A stretch of DNA of 64,000 nucleotides from Chenggangzhangella methanolivorans (GTDB taxonomy: Bacteria; Pseudomonadota; Alphaproteobacteria; Rhizobiales; Methylopilaceae), in contig NZ_CP081869.1 of the NCBI RefSeq assembly GCF_019797865.1, positions 2,319,501 through 2,383,500 on the forward strand, in the 5' to 3' direction. The position numbers were made by a program, and so were the translations under genes. Shown piece by piece: positions 50,472 through 59,539 of the stretch; position 1 is the stretch's first letter; the number at the start of each line of letters is the position of its first letter. The notes below the pieces were generated by a model. The model did not search any database, had not been told where the DNA came from, and saw only the letters and a list, made by a program, of their open reading frames with translations.

Positions 50472-52853
50472 CTAAATAGCCGTCGCCCTCAACCTCAGCG
50501 CATTACCGATGACGCTCACCGACGACAGCGCCATCGCGGCGGCCGCGATCACCGGCGACAGCGTCAGGCCGAACGCCGGATAGAGGACGCCGGCCGCGAT
50601 CGGCACGCCGGCGGCGTTGTAGAGAAACGCGAAGGCGAGGTTCTGGCGGATGTTCGCCATGACGGCCTTCGAAAGCTTGCGCGCCTTCACGATCCCGGCG
50701 AGGTCGCCGCCCGGAAGCGTGATCCCGGCGCTCTCGATCGCGACGTCGGCGCCGGTCCCCATCGCGATCCCGACATCGGCGGCGGCGAGCGCCGGCGCGT
50801 CGTTGACCCCATCGCCCGCGACCGCGACGACCCGGCCCTCGCGCTTCAACCGCACGACGGCCGCGTGCTTGTCCTCAGGCAGCGCCTCGGCCTCCACCTC
50901 GTCGATCCCGAGCCGTGCGGCCACCGCCTCCGCGGTCGCGCGCGCGTCGCCGGTCAGCATGACGATGCGCAAGCCCTGGGCCTTCAGCGCGCGGATCGCG
51001 TCCGCCGTCGTGGGCTTCAGCGGGTCGGATATTGCGAGGAGGCCCGCCGCCACACTCTCCACCGCGACGAACGCCACGGTCGCGCCGCCTGCGCGCAGCT
51101 CCCCGGCGCGCGCGTCGAGCCCCGCGACGTCGACGCCCAACGTCTTGAGAAATTTGGCGTTTCCGAGCGCGACCGACCGCCCCTCGACGCGGCCCGATAC
51201 GCCTTTTCCGCTCGGCGCTTCGAAATTCTCGACGCCCGGGATCGCAAGTCCGCGCCCCTCTGCCGCCGCGACGACCGCCGCGCCGAGGGGATGCTCGGAG
51301 GGCCGCTCCACCGCGGCCGCAAGCCGTAGCAGCTCCGCCTCGCCGACCCCCTCGGCCGGGACGATCGCGGTCACGGAGGGCTTTCCTTGCGTCAGCGTCC
51401 CGGTCTTGTCGACCACGAGAACGTCAACCTTTTCAAGTCTTTCGAGCGCCTGCGCGTCGCGCGCCAGCACGCCGAGCCCCGCCCCCTTGCCAACCCCGAC
51501 CATGATGGACATCGGGGTCGCGAGTCCGAGCGCGCAGGGGCACGCGATGATCAGCACCGCCACCGCCGCCACCAGCCCATGGGCGAACCTAGGTTCGGGT
51601 CCGAAGAGCCCCCAGGCCAAGAAAGCCAGGGCCGCGACCGCGACGACCGCGGGCACGAACCATCCCGCGACGGCGTCGGCGAGGCGCTGGATCGGCGCGC
51701 GGGTGCGCTGGGCGGTCGCGACCATCTGGACGATGCGCGACAGCGTCGTCTCGGCGCCGACCCTCTGGGCCTTCACCACCAGAGCGCCCGACTGGTTGAC
51801 CGTGCCGCCCGTCACCGGATCGCCTGCATCCTTGGCGACCGGCGCGGGCTCGCCGGTGACGAGCGACTCGTCGATCAGCGAACGCCCCTCGGTCACCAGG
51901 CCGTCCACCGCCACCTTCTCTCCGGGTCGCACGCGGAACAGGTCGCCGACCTTGAGGTCGTCGATCGAGACCTCCTCGTCCGAGCCGTCGGCCTTGAGGC
52001 GTCGCGCGGTCTTGGGCGCCAGCCCCATCAACGCGCGGATGGCCCCGGCCGTCTGGTCGCGGGCGCGCAGCTCCAGCACCTGACCGAGCAGCACCAGCAC
52101 GGTGATGACGGACGCTGCTTCAAAGTAGACCGCGACGGTCCCGTCGGGGCCCCGGAAGGTCTCGGGGAAGAGGCCGGGAGCCAGAACCGCCACGACGCTG
52201 TAGGCGTAGGCGACGCCGACGCCGATCGCGATCAGCGTGAACATGTTGAGGTTTCTGGTCACGATCGACGCCCAGCCGCGCTGGAAGAACGGCCAGCCGG
52301 CCCAGAGCGCCACCGGCGTGGCGAGCGCGAACTGGATCCATGTCGACCACGCGGGCGGGATGAGATGATGGAGCGCGGGGATCAGATGCCCGCCCATCTC
52401 CAGCAGGAACACCGGCGCGGCCAGCGCGAGGCCGATCCAGAACCGCCGCGTCATGTCGGCGAGTTCGTGGTTGGGCCCGGCCTCGGCCGAGAAGACCTCG
52501 GGTTCGAGCGCCATGCCGCATTTCGGGCAGGCGCCCGGTCCGACCTGCCGGACTTCCGGGTCCATCGGGCAGACATAGATCGTCCCGGCGGGGGCCTCGG
52601 GCTGCTTCCGCGCCTCTTTGGGCGCAAGGTACTTGTCGGGGTCGGCCTCGAACTTCGTCTTGCAGCCGTTGCAGCAGAAATACCGCGTCTCGCCCTTGTG
52701 CTCGAAGCTGTGGCGCGCGCCCTCGATCGTGACGCTCATGCCGCAGACCGGGTCGACGGCCTTTTCGGGCGCGGCCCCGTGGCCGCCGCCGCAGCATCCG
52801 CCGCCATGGGAATGGGCGTGGCCGCCATGGCCGTGATGCGCGTGATAGAACAT
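50472..52853 (-). CDS. copA: copper-translocating P-type ATPase
   Basis: The intact 793-residue pump has a His/Gly/Cys-rich start, a YHS metal domain (DPVCGMSV ... [17 protein letters not shown], residues 33-77) and a heavy-metal-binding domain ([24 protein letters not shown], about 93-116). It lacks the usual HMA domain. The CPC membrane motif (near residue 440), [11 protein letters not shown] and [10 protein letters not shown] define a P1B-1 Cu(I) exporter. Two operator-like palindromes lie just upstream, in the region shared with the divergent importer operon. Confidence 0.93.
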   Translation of the reverse strand: MFYHAHHGHGGHAHSHGGGCCGGGHGAAPEKAVDPVCGMSVTIEGARHSFEHKGETRYFCCNGCKTKFEADPDKYLAPKEARKQPEAPAGTIYVCPMDPEVRQVGPGACPKCGMALEPEVFSAEAGPNHELADMTRRFWIGLALAAPVFLLEMGGHLIPALHHLIPPAWSTWIQFALATPVALWAGWPFFQRGWASIVTRNLNMFTLIAIGVGVAYAYSVVAVLAPGLFPETFRGPDGTVAVYFEAASVITVLVLLGQVLELRARDQTAGAIRALMGLAPKTARRLKADGSDEEVSIDDLKVGDLFRVRPGEKVAVDGLVTEGRSLIDESLVTGEPAPVAKDAGDPVTGGTVNQSGALVVKAQRVGAETTLSRIVQMVATAQRTRAPIQRLADAVAGWFVPAVVAVAALAFLAWGLFGPEPRFAHGLVAAVAVLIIACPCALGLATPMSIMVGVGKGAGLGVLARDAQALERLEKVDVLVVDKTGTLTQGKPSVTAIVPAEGVGEAELLRLAAAVERPSEHPLGAAVVAAAEGRGLAIPGVENFEAPSGKGVSGRVEGRSVALGNAKFLKTLGVDVAGLDARAGELRAGGATVAFVAVESVAAGLLAISDPLKPTTADAIRALKAQGLRIVMLTGDARATAEAVAARLGIDEVEAEALPEDKHAAVVRLKREGRVVAVAGDGVNDAPALAAADVGIAMGTGADVAIESAGITLPGGDLAGIVKARKLSKAVMANIRQNLAFAFLYNAAGVPIAAGVLYPAFGLTLSPVIAAAAMALSSVSVIGNALRLRATAI

Positions 52854-52865
52854 CGGACCTCCGGG

Positions 52866-52882
52866 ATACCTGCAAGGGGTAT
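52866..52882. promoter_or_regulatory. CsoR-type operator candidate, copA-proximal
   Basis: The 17-base site atacc-N7-ggtat has five-base arms and lies 13-29 bases upstream of the copA start. It matches the TACC...GGTA pattern of copper-sensing CsoR operators and forms a pair with the site at 52898. No csoR gene is in the window. Confidence 0.55.
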
Positions 52883-52897
52883 TGCACCGCTTTCTAT

Positions 52898-52914
52898 ATA
52901 CCCCTCATGGGTAT
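52898..52914. promoter_or_regulatory. CsoR-type operator candidate, distal
   Basis: Perfect six-base arms (ataccc / gggtat) with a five-base spacer form a 17-base inverted repeat, 32 bases centre to centre from the proximal site, about three helical turns. It is 45 bases from copA and 70 bases from the binding-protein start, so it could affect both promoters. Confidence 0.6.
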
Positions 52915-52984
52915 CTGATCAAGCGAGCTTCATGACGCGTTTCTCAATGGCTTTTCGCCGCCGACGCGCCAGAATGCCAGAACC

Positions 52985-54007
52985 ATGATCGCCCGCCTCC
53001 TCCTCCTCGCGCTGCTGCTGCTCGCGCCGCTTCCCGCCGCCGCCAAGGAGTTCGTCGACTCCGCCGGCAGACGGGTCGAGATCCCCGAGAAGCCGAAGCG
53101 TGTGTTCCCTGCCGGCCCCCCGGCCGCCGTCGCGCTCTATGCGGTCGCGCCGGACCTGATGGCGGGCTGGGTGCGCGCGCCGAGCGAAGCCGAGAAGCCC
53201 TATCTCCTGCCTGCGGTGCGCGAGCTGAAGGCCTATGGCCGCATCGCCGGGCGCGGCGGCACGGCCAACATCGAAGCGGTGCTGGCCGCCAAGCCCGACC
53301 TCATCATCGACGTCGGCTCGGTCGACCAGACCTACGCCTCGCTCGCCGATCGGGTGCAGAAGCAGACCGGCATCCCCTACATCCTGATCGACGGCGCGTT
53401 CGACCAGTCGGCGACCGCGCTGCGGACGCTCGGCACGGTGCTGGACCGCGAGACCCGCGCCATCGAGCTCTCGGCCTACGCCTCCGAGACGCTCGAGTCC
53501 CTGTCGCTCGCCGTCGCGCAGATCGTCCCCTCGGATCGCCCGCGCGTGTTCTACGCGCGCGGCCCCGATGGGCTCGAGACCGCGCCCAAAGGCTCGATCA
53601 CGGTCGAGACGCTGGACGCGGTCGGGGCCAACAATGTCGTGGAGGGCGGTCAGGGCCTGTCGCGGGCGTCGCCCGAACAGGTGCTCGGCTGGAACCCGGA
53701 CGTGATCGTGACGATCGACGCCAATTTCGCCGCGCGCGCAAAAAGCGATCCGGTGTGGTCGGGCGTGAAGGCGGTGCAGGACGGGCGGATCTACGCCGCG
53801 CCGTCGCTGCCCTTCGGCTGGCTCGACGCGCCGCCGGCGATCAATCGGCTGATCGGCGTGCGCTGGCTCGCGAAGTCGCTCTATGGCGACAAGATCCCGG
53901 GCGACCTCAGGGCCGAGACCAAGCGCTTCTACAAGCTGTTCTATGGCGTCGAGCTCGATGACGCTCGCCTCGACGCGCTGCTGGCCGGGGCGAGCGGGGC
54001 CAAGTGA
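52985..54007 (+). CDS. FecB/BtuF-type periplasmic binding protein, probable oxyanion or metal importer
   Basis: The 340-residue protein has a signal peptide (LLLALLLLAPLPAAA) and the helical-backbone binding fold: EFVDSAGRRVEIPEKPKRVFPAGPPAAVALYAVAPD, then LIIDVGSVDQTYASLADRVQKQTGIPYILIDG, and AINRLIGVRWLAKSLYG at the end. This class (cluster A) serves siderophore, haem, cobalamin and, in MolA, molybdate/tungstate. The stop overlaps the permease (GTGA). The terminal molbindin gene argues for an oxyanion ligand. The start faces copA. Confidence 0.85.
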   Translation: MIARLLLLALLLLAPLPAAAKEFVDSAGRRVEIPEKPKRVFPAGPPAAVALYAVAPDLMAGWVRAPSEAEKPYLLPAVRELKAYGRIAGRGGTANIEAVLAAKPDLIIDVGSVDQTYASLADRVQKQTGIPYILIDGAFDQSATALRTLGTVLDRETRAIELSAYASETLESLSLAVAQIVPSDRPRVFYARGPDGLETAPKGSITVETLDAVGANNVVEGGQGLSRASPEQVLGWNPDVIVTIDANFAARAKSDPVWSGVKAVQDGRIYAAPSLPFGWLDAPPAINRLIGVRWLAKSLYGDKIPGDLRAETKRFYKLFYGVELDDARLDALLAGASGAK

Positions 54008-55047
54008 GCGAGGCGCGGGCCACGGCGGCCGCAGCGGCGCGAACTCTCGGCCTCATCCGCTTCGCGCCCGCCGCCCTCCTGGTCGCGGTGGTGATCCTCG
54101 CGCTCTTCACCGGCAAATACGCCGCTTCGCCGGGCGACGTCCTCACCGTGCTCGCCACAAAACCCTTCGGGCTCGCCTCCGGCCTTCCGATCGCGACCGA
54201 GACCGCGATCTGGCAGGTGCGCCTGCCGCGGGTGCTGGCGGGGCTCGCCGTCGGCGCGGCGCTCGCGGCCGCCGGCGCGACCTATCAGGGACTGTTCCGC
54301 AATCCGCTGGTCTCCCCCGACATTCTGGGCGTCTCGGCCGGCGCGAGCCTCGGGGCCGCGCTCGGCATCTTTCTGTCGCTCAACGTGCTGGTGATCCAGA
54401 CGCTCGCCTTCCTCGGCGGGCTCGGCGCGGTGGCGGCGGTCTATGCGGTGGGCTCGGCGATCCGCACGCGCGATCCCGTCCTCGTGCTGGTGCTGGCGGG
54501 CGTCGCGGTCGGGGCGCTGCTCGGATCGGCGCTCTCGCTCATCAAGATTCTCGCCGACCCGTACAACCAGCTCCCGGCCATCACCTATTGGCTGCTTGGG
54601 AGCCTCGCCTCTGTCACACGCGGCGACCTCGGTTCAGTCCTCCCCGCGATCCTGATCGGCCTCGCGCCGCTCGCGCTGCTGCGCTGGCGCATGAACCTGA
54701 TGACGCTTGGGGAGGAGGAGGCGCAAGCGCTCGGCGTGGAGACGAGAGTGCTTCGCCCGCTCCTGATCGCGGCCGCGACCCTGATGACCGCCGCCGCGGT
54801 CTCGATCACGGGCGTCATCGGCTGGGTCGGCCTCATCGTGCCGCATGTCGCGCGGATGCTGGTCGGGCCGGACTTCTCAAAACTGCTGCCCGCCTCGCTG
54901 ATGCTGGGCGGCGGCTTTCTGGTCGCGGTCGATCTCGTGGCCCGCTCGGTCGCCACCATCGAGGTTCCGCTCGGCGTGCTGACGGCGGCGCTCGGCGCGC
55001 CGTTCTTCCTGTGGCTGCTCGCGACCGCCAGGCGTGGCTGGTCATGA
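54004..55047 (+). CDS. FecCD/BtuC-type ABC permease
   Basis: The 347-residue protein (GTG start) has about ten hydrophobic helices and FecCD landmarks: WQVRLPRVLAGLAVGAALAAAGATYQGLFRNPLVSPDILGVSAGA-type, YWLLGSLA, and GFIGWVGLIVPHVARMLVGPD-like GVIGWVGLIVPHVARML, the coupling and gate region. It is a type II importer permease, not the ModB type normally used for molybdate. Overlaps with both neighbours show a single operon. Confidence 0.92.
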   Translation: MSEARATAAAAARTLGLIRFAPAALLVAVVILALFTGKYAASPGDVLTVLATKPFGLASGLPIATETAIWQVRLPRVLAGLAVGAALAAAGATYQGLFRNPLVSPDILGVSAGASLGAALGIFLSLNVLVIQTLAFLGGLGAVAAVYAVGSAIRTRDPVLVLVLAGVAVGALLGSALSLIKILADPYNQLPAITYWLLGSLASVTRGDLGSVLPAILIGLAPLALLRWRMNLMTLGEEEAQALGVETRVLRPLLIAAATLMTAAAVSITGVIGWVGLIVPHVARMLVGPDFSKLLPASLMLGGGFLVAVDLVARSVATIEVPLGVLTAALGAPFFLWLLATARRGWS

Positions 55048-55833
55048 GCCTCGCGGCCGAAAAGCTCTCGACCGGCTATGGCGGCGCGCTCGTCGGCGAG
55101 AACATCGATCTCGAGCTCAAGGCCGGCGAGGCGCTCTGCCTGCTGGGTCCCAACGGCTGCGGCAAGACCACCCTGTTCAAGACGCTGCTCGGCCTTCTCC
55201 CGGCAAGGGCCGGCCGCGTGACGTTCGCCGGCGAGGACATGGCGGGCTGGCCGCGCAAAAAGCTCGCGCGCACAGTCGCCTATGTGCCGCAGGCGCACGC
55301 CGCCTTCTTTCCGTTTCTTGCCCGGGACGTCGTGCTGATGGGCCGGGCGGCGCGCGTCGGCCTGTTCGACCAGCCCGGCGAGGCGGACCGGGCGGCGGCC
55401 ATCGCGGCGCTTGACAGCCTCGGGATCGGGCGCCTCGCGAAGCGCAGCTACACCGAGCTTTCGGGCGGCGAGCGACAGCTCGTCCTGATCGCCCGCGCTG
55501 GCGCAGGAGCCGCAGATCCTCGTCATGGACGAGCCGACCGCGAGCCTCGACCTCGGCAACGAGACGAAGGTGCTGCAGCAGGTTCGCGCGCTCAAGGGGC
55601 GGGGCCTGTCCGTGGTGCTTTCGACCCACGATCCCGACCACGCCTTCTTCGCCGCCGACCGCGTCGCGCTTATGGCCGATGGAGGAATCGTGGCGCTGGG
55701 CGCGCCCGAAGACGTCATCACGCCGACGAATCTGATGCGTCTTTACGGCGTCGCGGTTTCGGTGGTCTACGTCCCCGAACTCGGACGGCGCATCGTCGCG
55801 CCGTCGATGCGAAACGAAGGAACAGCCCCATGA
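55044..55833 (+). CDS. ABC importer ATP-binding protein (frameshifted)
   Basis: Walker A GPNGCGKTT (residues 35-43), Q-loop VPQAHAAFFPF and signature LSGGERQLVLIARA are in one frame. Walker B ILVMDEPTASLDLG and STHDPDHAFFAAD are in another. Two bases lost from a GC dinucleotide run near 55497 explain the break (ARALAQEPQ restored), giving about 263 residues. It is the BtuD-type motor for the preceding permease. ATGA overlaps the molbindin gene. Confidence 0.9.
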
Positions 55834-56036
55834 AGATCAGCGCCCGCAACGTGCTCAAGGGCAAGGTCGTCGAAATCCAGAAGGGCGCGACGACGGCGCA
55901 TGTGAAGCTCGACGTGAACGGCACGATCGTCACCTCCGCCATCACCAACGCGGCGGTCGACGAGCTGAAGCTCGAGGTCGGCCAGCAGGCCTACGCCGTG
56001 GTGAAGGCCTCCGACGTGATGATCGGGATCGACTGA
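55830..56036 (+). CDS. mop: molbindin (Mop), TOBE-domain molybdate/tungstate-binding protein
   Basis: The 68-residue protein is a single Mop/TOBE domain: MKISARNVLKGKVVEIQKGATTAHVKL, then TIVTSAITNAAVDELKLEVGQQAYAVVKASDVMIGID. Mop proteins form hexamers that store or buffer molybdate or tungstate in the cytosol. It is translationally coupled to the ATPase (ATGA 55830-55833) and ends the operon. Its presence is the strongest sign that the importer carries molybdate or tungstate. Confidence 0.92.
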   Translation: MKISARNVLKGKVVEIQKGATTAHVKLDVNGTIVTSAITNAAVDELKLEVGQQAYAVVKASDVMIGID

Positions 56037-56049
56037 TCCGTCGGGCCAA

Positions 56050-56100
56050 GCGTCCTTGACGCGAGGCGGCGGGTCGACCGCCGCCTCGCGTCAAGGACGC
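56050..56100. terminator. 23-bp perfect hairpin between convergent genes (bidirectional terminator candidate)
   Basis: Arms 56050-56072 and 56078-56100 are exact reverse complements around a five-base loop. The element lies 13 bases after the mop stop and 2 bases before the convergent CYTH stop at 56103. No T tract follows in either direction, so a classical intrinsic terminator is not certain, but the position fits a transcription stop or mRNA 3' end guard. Confidence 0.6.
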
Positions 56101-56102
56101 GT

Positions 56103-56612
56103 TCACACCGCCGCGGCGAGCACGTCGTCCATCGTCACCTGCCCCTCGAACCCGTTGCAGAGGTTGAGGAGACGGGACAGGCGGAAGCGCGGATCGCCCG
56201 TCACCTCCTCGCCGAGCCAGTCCGGCGCGGCGAAACTCTGGGCCTCGTCCTTGAGCTCGACCTCGGCCAGCACGATGCCGGCGAGCGCGCCGCCGAAGAC
56301 GTCGACCTCCCAGGTCAGCCCGGCGTAGGGCACGCTGTGGCGCGCCTTCTCGATGAGGCAGCCGGTGCAGACGTTGCGCAGCATGGCCTCGGCGTCGACC
56401 CGCGGGATCTCGTATTCGAACTCCGGACGCGCGATGCCGCCGCTGCGCACGCCCTTCACCGTCAGCCACGCCCGGTCCTGCTCAAGGCGCACGCGCGCCT
56501 TGCCGCGCGCGGCCTGACCGATCAGCCCGTCGGTGAGGCGGCGCACGCCGGTCGCGGCCGCGCGCCAGCCGTCATTGGCGACCAGAAACTTCCGTTCGAT
56601 CTCAAACCGCAT
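56103..56612 (-). CDS. CYTH-domain phosphohydrolase
   Basis: The 169-residue protein begins with the ExExK motif (MRFEIERKFLV) and has the alternating acidic and basic strands of the CYTH tunnel fold: KARVRLEQDRAWLTVKG, EFEYEIPRVDAEAML and GLTWEVDVFGGALAGIVLAEVEL. Family members act as inorganic triphosphatases, adenylate cyclases or thiamine triphosphatases; short bacterial ones are usually triphosphatases. The gene stands alone. Confidence 0.88.
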   Translation of the reverse strand: MRFEIERKFLVANDGWRAAATGVRRLTDGLIGQAARGKARVRLEQDRAWLTVKGVRSGGIARPEFEYEIPRVDAEAMLRNVCTGCLIEKARHSVPYAGLTWEVDVFGGALAGIVLAEVELKDEAQSFAAPDWLGEEVTGDPRFRLSRLLNLCNGFEGQVTMDDVLAAAV

Positions 56613-56920
56613 GCGTCACGTCGCACGCCCCGCGCCCGCCCAGGCGGCGCCGTTTGAAGCGCGTCTTCGTCATCGATGCTCCTTCCGAACCGATACGCGG
56701 ACTGCGACGCCCGCGCCTCTTCCAAATCTTCGCCGGGCAAGTCTGCGCCTGGCGGGCCGAGCTATCTCGCCGCCGGGCCGAACGGGTCAAGGGCCGCGCC
56801 CATCAGTTCTCCGGGACATTAGAGCGGCGATCACGCCGCGTCGCCGAACCCGCCCCCGCGTTTCCGCATCCACGGATTTGCGATAACGTTTGAGTTAACG
56901 ACCCGCCGCCTGTCGGCGGC
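56613..56920. other. 308-base divergent intergenic region with no gene seen
   Basis: This gap between the CYTH gene (minus) and the metal-dependent hydrolase gene (plus) contains no convincing coding frame and no known repeat family. An AT-richer patch (about 56878-56897, tttgcgataacgtttgagtt) just upstream of the plus-strand gene is a plausible promoter location, but no consensus boxes can be assigned with confidence. Confidence 0.4.
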
Positions 56921-57874
56921 GTGGAACGAGTGAGCGAGTTGATCGGAATGGCAGGGCATATGGGAGAGTCGACGAAGTCGAAGCGCGCAGAAATCGGCGA
57001 CGACGAACGCGACATCATTCCACGCGATTTCCGCTTCGACATCCCCGGAAACGCCACGCGCAACTGGTTCGCGGGCGACATCGCCAAGACGTCGATGATC
57101 GACGCGATGTCGATCTTCCTGCCGGAGGGCGAACGGTTCTTCATCCGCTCGCTGAAGCACTATTCCGGCAAGTTGAAGGACAAGGCGCTCTCGAAGGAGA
57201 TCAACGGCTACGCGGTGCAGGAGGCGTTCCACACGCGCGAGCACGAAGACTATAACCGCGCCATCGCCTCGCTCGGCTACGACGTGGCCGAGATGGAGCG
57301 CCCCATCGGCCAGGCGCTCGGCCTGCTCAAGAACCCGCTCTATCGGCTGGCGGCGACCTGCGCGATCGAGCATCTGACGGCGTCGTTCTCGTCCGCGCTG
57401 CTGCGCCGGCCCCACCTCATGGACGGCGCGCACCCGGCCTATCGGCGTCTCTGGATGTGGCACGCGCTCGAGGAGCTGGAGCACAAGGCCGTGGCGCTCG
57501 ACGTCCTGAACGCCGCGACGAAGGACATTTCGAGCTTCAAGCGCTACTGGCTCCGGGTCTGGGCCATGAACGCCGTGCTCGCGCCCTTCCTGCTCATCTT
57601 CCTGCGCAACGTGCGGATTTACGTGCGCGCCGACGGGGTCAAGCCCGGCTTCCGCTTCTGGGCGAAGTTCTTCTGGGCGAACTTCGGCAAGCCCGGCCTC
57701 CTGCGCCACACGGCGGCGCCGCTTCTGCGCTACTACACGCCGTGGTTCGACCCGCGAAACGGCGACGACTCCAAGCTCATCGCCAGGGGACGGGAGTGGC
57801 TCGACCGCGAGTTCCGGCCTGTCGCGCGCAGCCGAGCGGAGCCGCCGTCCGGCGCCGTCGCGGCGGCGGGCTGA
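56921..57874 (+). CDS. PF10118-type metal-dependent hydrolase family protein
   Basis: The protein (317 residues from GTG 56921; later ATGs at 56948 and 56960 are possible) has repeated His/Glu helices: YAVQEAFHTREHEDYN, CAIEHLTASF and WHALEELEHKAVALDVL. These match the Metal_hydrol (PF10118) family, with a ferritin-like E...EHxxH-type layout. Two hydrophobic segments near residues 220-235 suggest membrane association. The substrate is unknown. A methyltransferase gene follows within 12 bases. Confidence 0.8.
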   Translation: MERVSELIGMAGHMGESTKSKRAEIGDDERDIIPRDFRFDIPGNATRNWFAGDIAKTSMIDAMSIFLPEGERFFIRSLKHYSGKLKDKALSKEINGYAVQEAFHTREHEDYNRAIASLGYDVAEMERPIGQALGLLKNPLYRLAATCAIEHLTASFSSALLRRPHLMDGAHPAYRRLWMWHALEELEHKAVALDVLNAATKDISSFKRYWLRVWAMNAVLAPFLLIFLRNVRIYVRADGVKPGFRFWAKFFWANFGKPGLLRHTAAPLLRYYTPWFDPRNGDDSKLIARGREWLDREFRPVARSRAEPPSGAVAAAG

Positions 57875-57885
57875 GCGACGCGACA

Positions 57886-58701
57886 TTGGCGAGCCGCGTC
57901 TTCACCCATGTCCTGCGCCTGATCGAGCGCGACGCCTTTCCGCGGACCCGCAAATGGGCCTGGCGCGGGCTCTACGACACGCTGTCGCGCTTCTGGCGCG
58001 ACGGCGACTGGCGCTTCATGAACTACGGCTACGCGCCCGAGACGCCGTTTGCGCTCAATCCCGAGGACGAGCCCGAGCGCGTCTTCATCGGGCTCTACCA
58101 TCAGGCCGTCGACGGGCTCCCGATCGCGGGCGCGCGCGTGCTCGAGATCGGCTCCGGCCGCGGCGGCGGGGCGCGCTACGTCGCGCGCTACTTCGCGCCG
58201 GCCTCGGTCGTCGGGCTCGATTATTCGCCGGCCACGGTCGCCCGCGCGGAACGTCTCAACGCCGACACGCCGGGCCTGACCTTCCGGCAGGGCGACGCCG
58301 AGCGCCTGCCCTTTCCGGACGGCTCCTTCGACATCGTGGTCAACATCGAATCATCGCACTGCTACGCCGACGTGCCGGCCTTCGCGCGCGAGGCCGCGCG
58401 GGTGCTCGCGCCCGGCGGCTGGTTCACCTTCGCGGACATGCGCGCGAAATCGATGGCGGCCGATCTCGACCAGAAGCTCGCCGCGTCCGGGCTCGAACAG
58501 GTGTTTGCGAAGAACATCTCGGCCGGCGTCGTCCGGGCGCTCGACGCGGCGGAGGCGCGCAAGCGCGCCAACATGATCAAGCTGCCGGTGGCGCGCCGCT
58601 TCATGACCGAGTTCTCGGGCGCGCAGGGCTCGATTCTTTACAAGGAGCTGAAGAAGGGCGGCGTGGTCTATCTCGCCCGCCGCTTCCGCAAGGCAGGCTG
58701 A
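57886..58701 (+). CDS. class I SAM-dependent methyltransferase
   Basis: The SAM-binding motifs are VLEIGSGRGGGARYVARYF, VVGLDYSPATVARAERLN, QGDAERLPFPDGSFDIVVNIESSHCY and ARVLAPGGWFTFADM. The N-terminal part (RDAFPRTRKWAWRGLYDTLSRFWRDGDWRFMNYGY) resembles methyltransferases acting on lipid or polyketide substrates. Length is 271 residues if the TTG at 57886 is used; no ATG is well placed. It is likely co-transcribed with the preceding hydrolase gene. Confidence 0.82.
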   Translation: MASRVFTHVLRLIERDAFPRTRKWAWRGLYDTLSRFWRDGDWRFMNYGYAPETPFALNPEDEPERVFIGLYHQAVDGLPIAGARVLEIGSGRGGGARYVARYFAPASVVGLDYSPATVARAERLNADTPGLTFRQGDAERLPFPDGSFDIVVNIESSHCYADVPAFAREAARVLAPGGWFTFADMRAKSMAADLDQKLAASGLEQVFAKNISAGVVRALDAAEARKRANMIKLPVARRFMTEFSGAQGSILYKELKKGGVVYLARRFRKAG

Positions 58702-58771
58702 AGCAGACGCCCGTCGCGGCTGGCGCGCGTCGCTTGCAGACTTGGCGATTTCAGACGGAGGTTCGGGAGGC

Positions 58772-58847
58772 TGGTGGAGCCGAGGGGATTCGAACCCCTG
58801 ACCTCTGCAGTGCGATTGCAGCGCTCTCCCAACTGAGCTACGGCCCC
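58772..58847 (-). tRNA. tRNA-Ala(CGC)
   Basis: On the minus strand the 76-base gene folds into a full cloverleaf. The acceptor stem is 58841-58847 with 58776-58782, the D arm is GCTC...GAGC, and the anticodon arm is CTGCA-loop-TGCAG with loop ATCGCAC (anticodon CGC, codon GCG). The T arm has TTCGAAT, and the 3' CCA is encoded at 58774-58772. The GCG codon is very common in this GC-rich genome. Confidence 0.95.
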
Positions 58848-59091
58848 GCGTCCGAAGGCGCGCCATTTAGGTGGCGGGCCCCACCCCTGTCAAGGCGCGA
58901 CAGACGCTTCGCTGCGACGTCGCGGCGGCCATGCGCAAAGCGTGGCGCGAAGGCCTCTCCGCGACGCCGTCCGCGCCGACCTCGTGACCGCGGGCCGCCT
59001 TGCCGCGCTGCGCCGCGGTCGCTAAATCACGGGAGACCCCGCGGCCGCCTCCCGGCCGCGCCCTAGCCGGACATGAAGGACTGCGCCAGGA

Positions 59092-59382
59092 ATGAAAGCG
59101 ATCCTCGACGTCATCCTGCTCGCGCTCAACCTCTATGTCTGGATCCTGATCGTCTCGGCGATCCTGTCCTGGCTCATCGCCTTCAACGTCGTGAACACCC
59201 GCAACCAGGTGGTGGCCACGATCTGGGACTTCCTCTACCGGATCACCGAGCCGGTGCTGCGCCCGATCCGCAACGTGCTGCCCAATATGGGCGGCATCGA
59301 CCTGTCGCCGATCGTGGTGCTGCTGCTGATCTTCCTGATCCAGCGCGTGATCGTGCTCTACCTCTATCCGAACGTGTTCTGA
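59092..59382 (+). CDS. YggT family membrane protein
   Basis: The 96-residue protein has two hydrophobic segments ([40 protein letters not shown]) and the YggT core between them: [29 protein letters not shown]. The family is found in cell-division or osmotic-shock settings and in the YlmG chloroplast relatives. Its exact role is unclear. Confidence 0.9.
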   Translation: MKAILDVILLALNLYVWILIVSAILSWLIAFNVVNTRNQVVATIWDFLYRITEPVLRPIRNVLPNMGGIDLSPIVVLLLIFLIQRVIVLYLYPNVF

Positions 59383-59423
59383 GCGGAACGAGCGGCGCAC
59401 GTCAGAGCGCTGGAGCCGACGCC

Positions 59424-59522
59424 CGTCATCCCGGGCTTGACCCGGGATCCGGACGCGCCGGCCGCGCAGAGATTTTTTGAAAGGTCGTGTTCCTGGATCC
59501 CGGCTCCTCGGCCGGGATGACG
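59424..59522. repeat. inverted pair of family C-variant elements
   Basis: Left copy 59424-59453 (cgtcatcccgggcttgaccc) and right copy 59490-59522 (ending cggccgggatgacgg) are imperfect inverted repeats between yggT and the convergent GH15 gene. Confidence 0.75.
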
Positions 59523-59539
59523 GCCGAGGCTGCGCCGGC

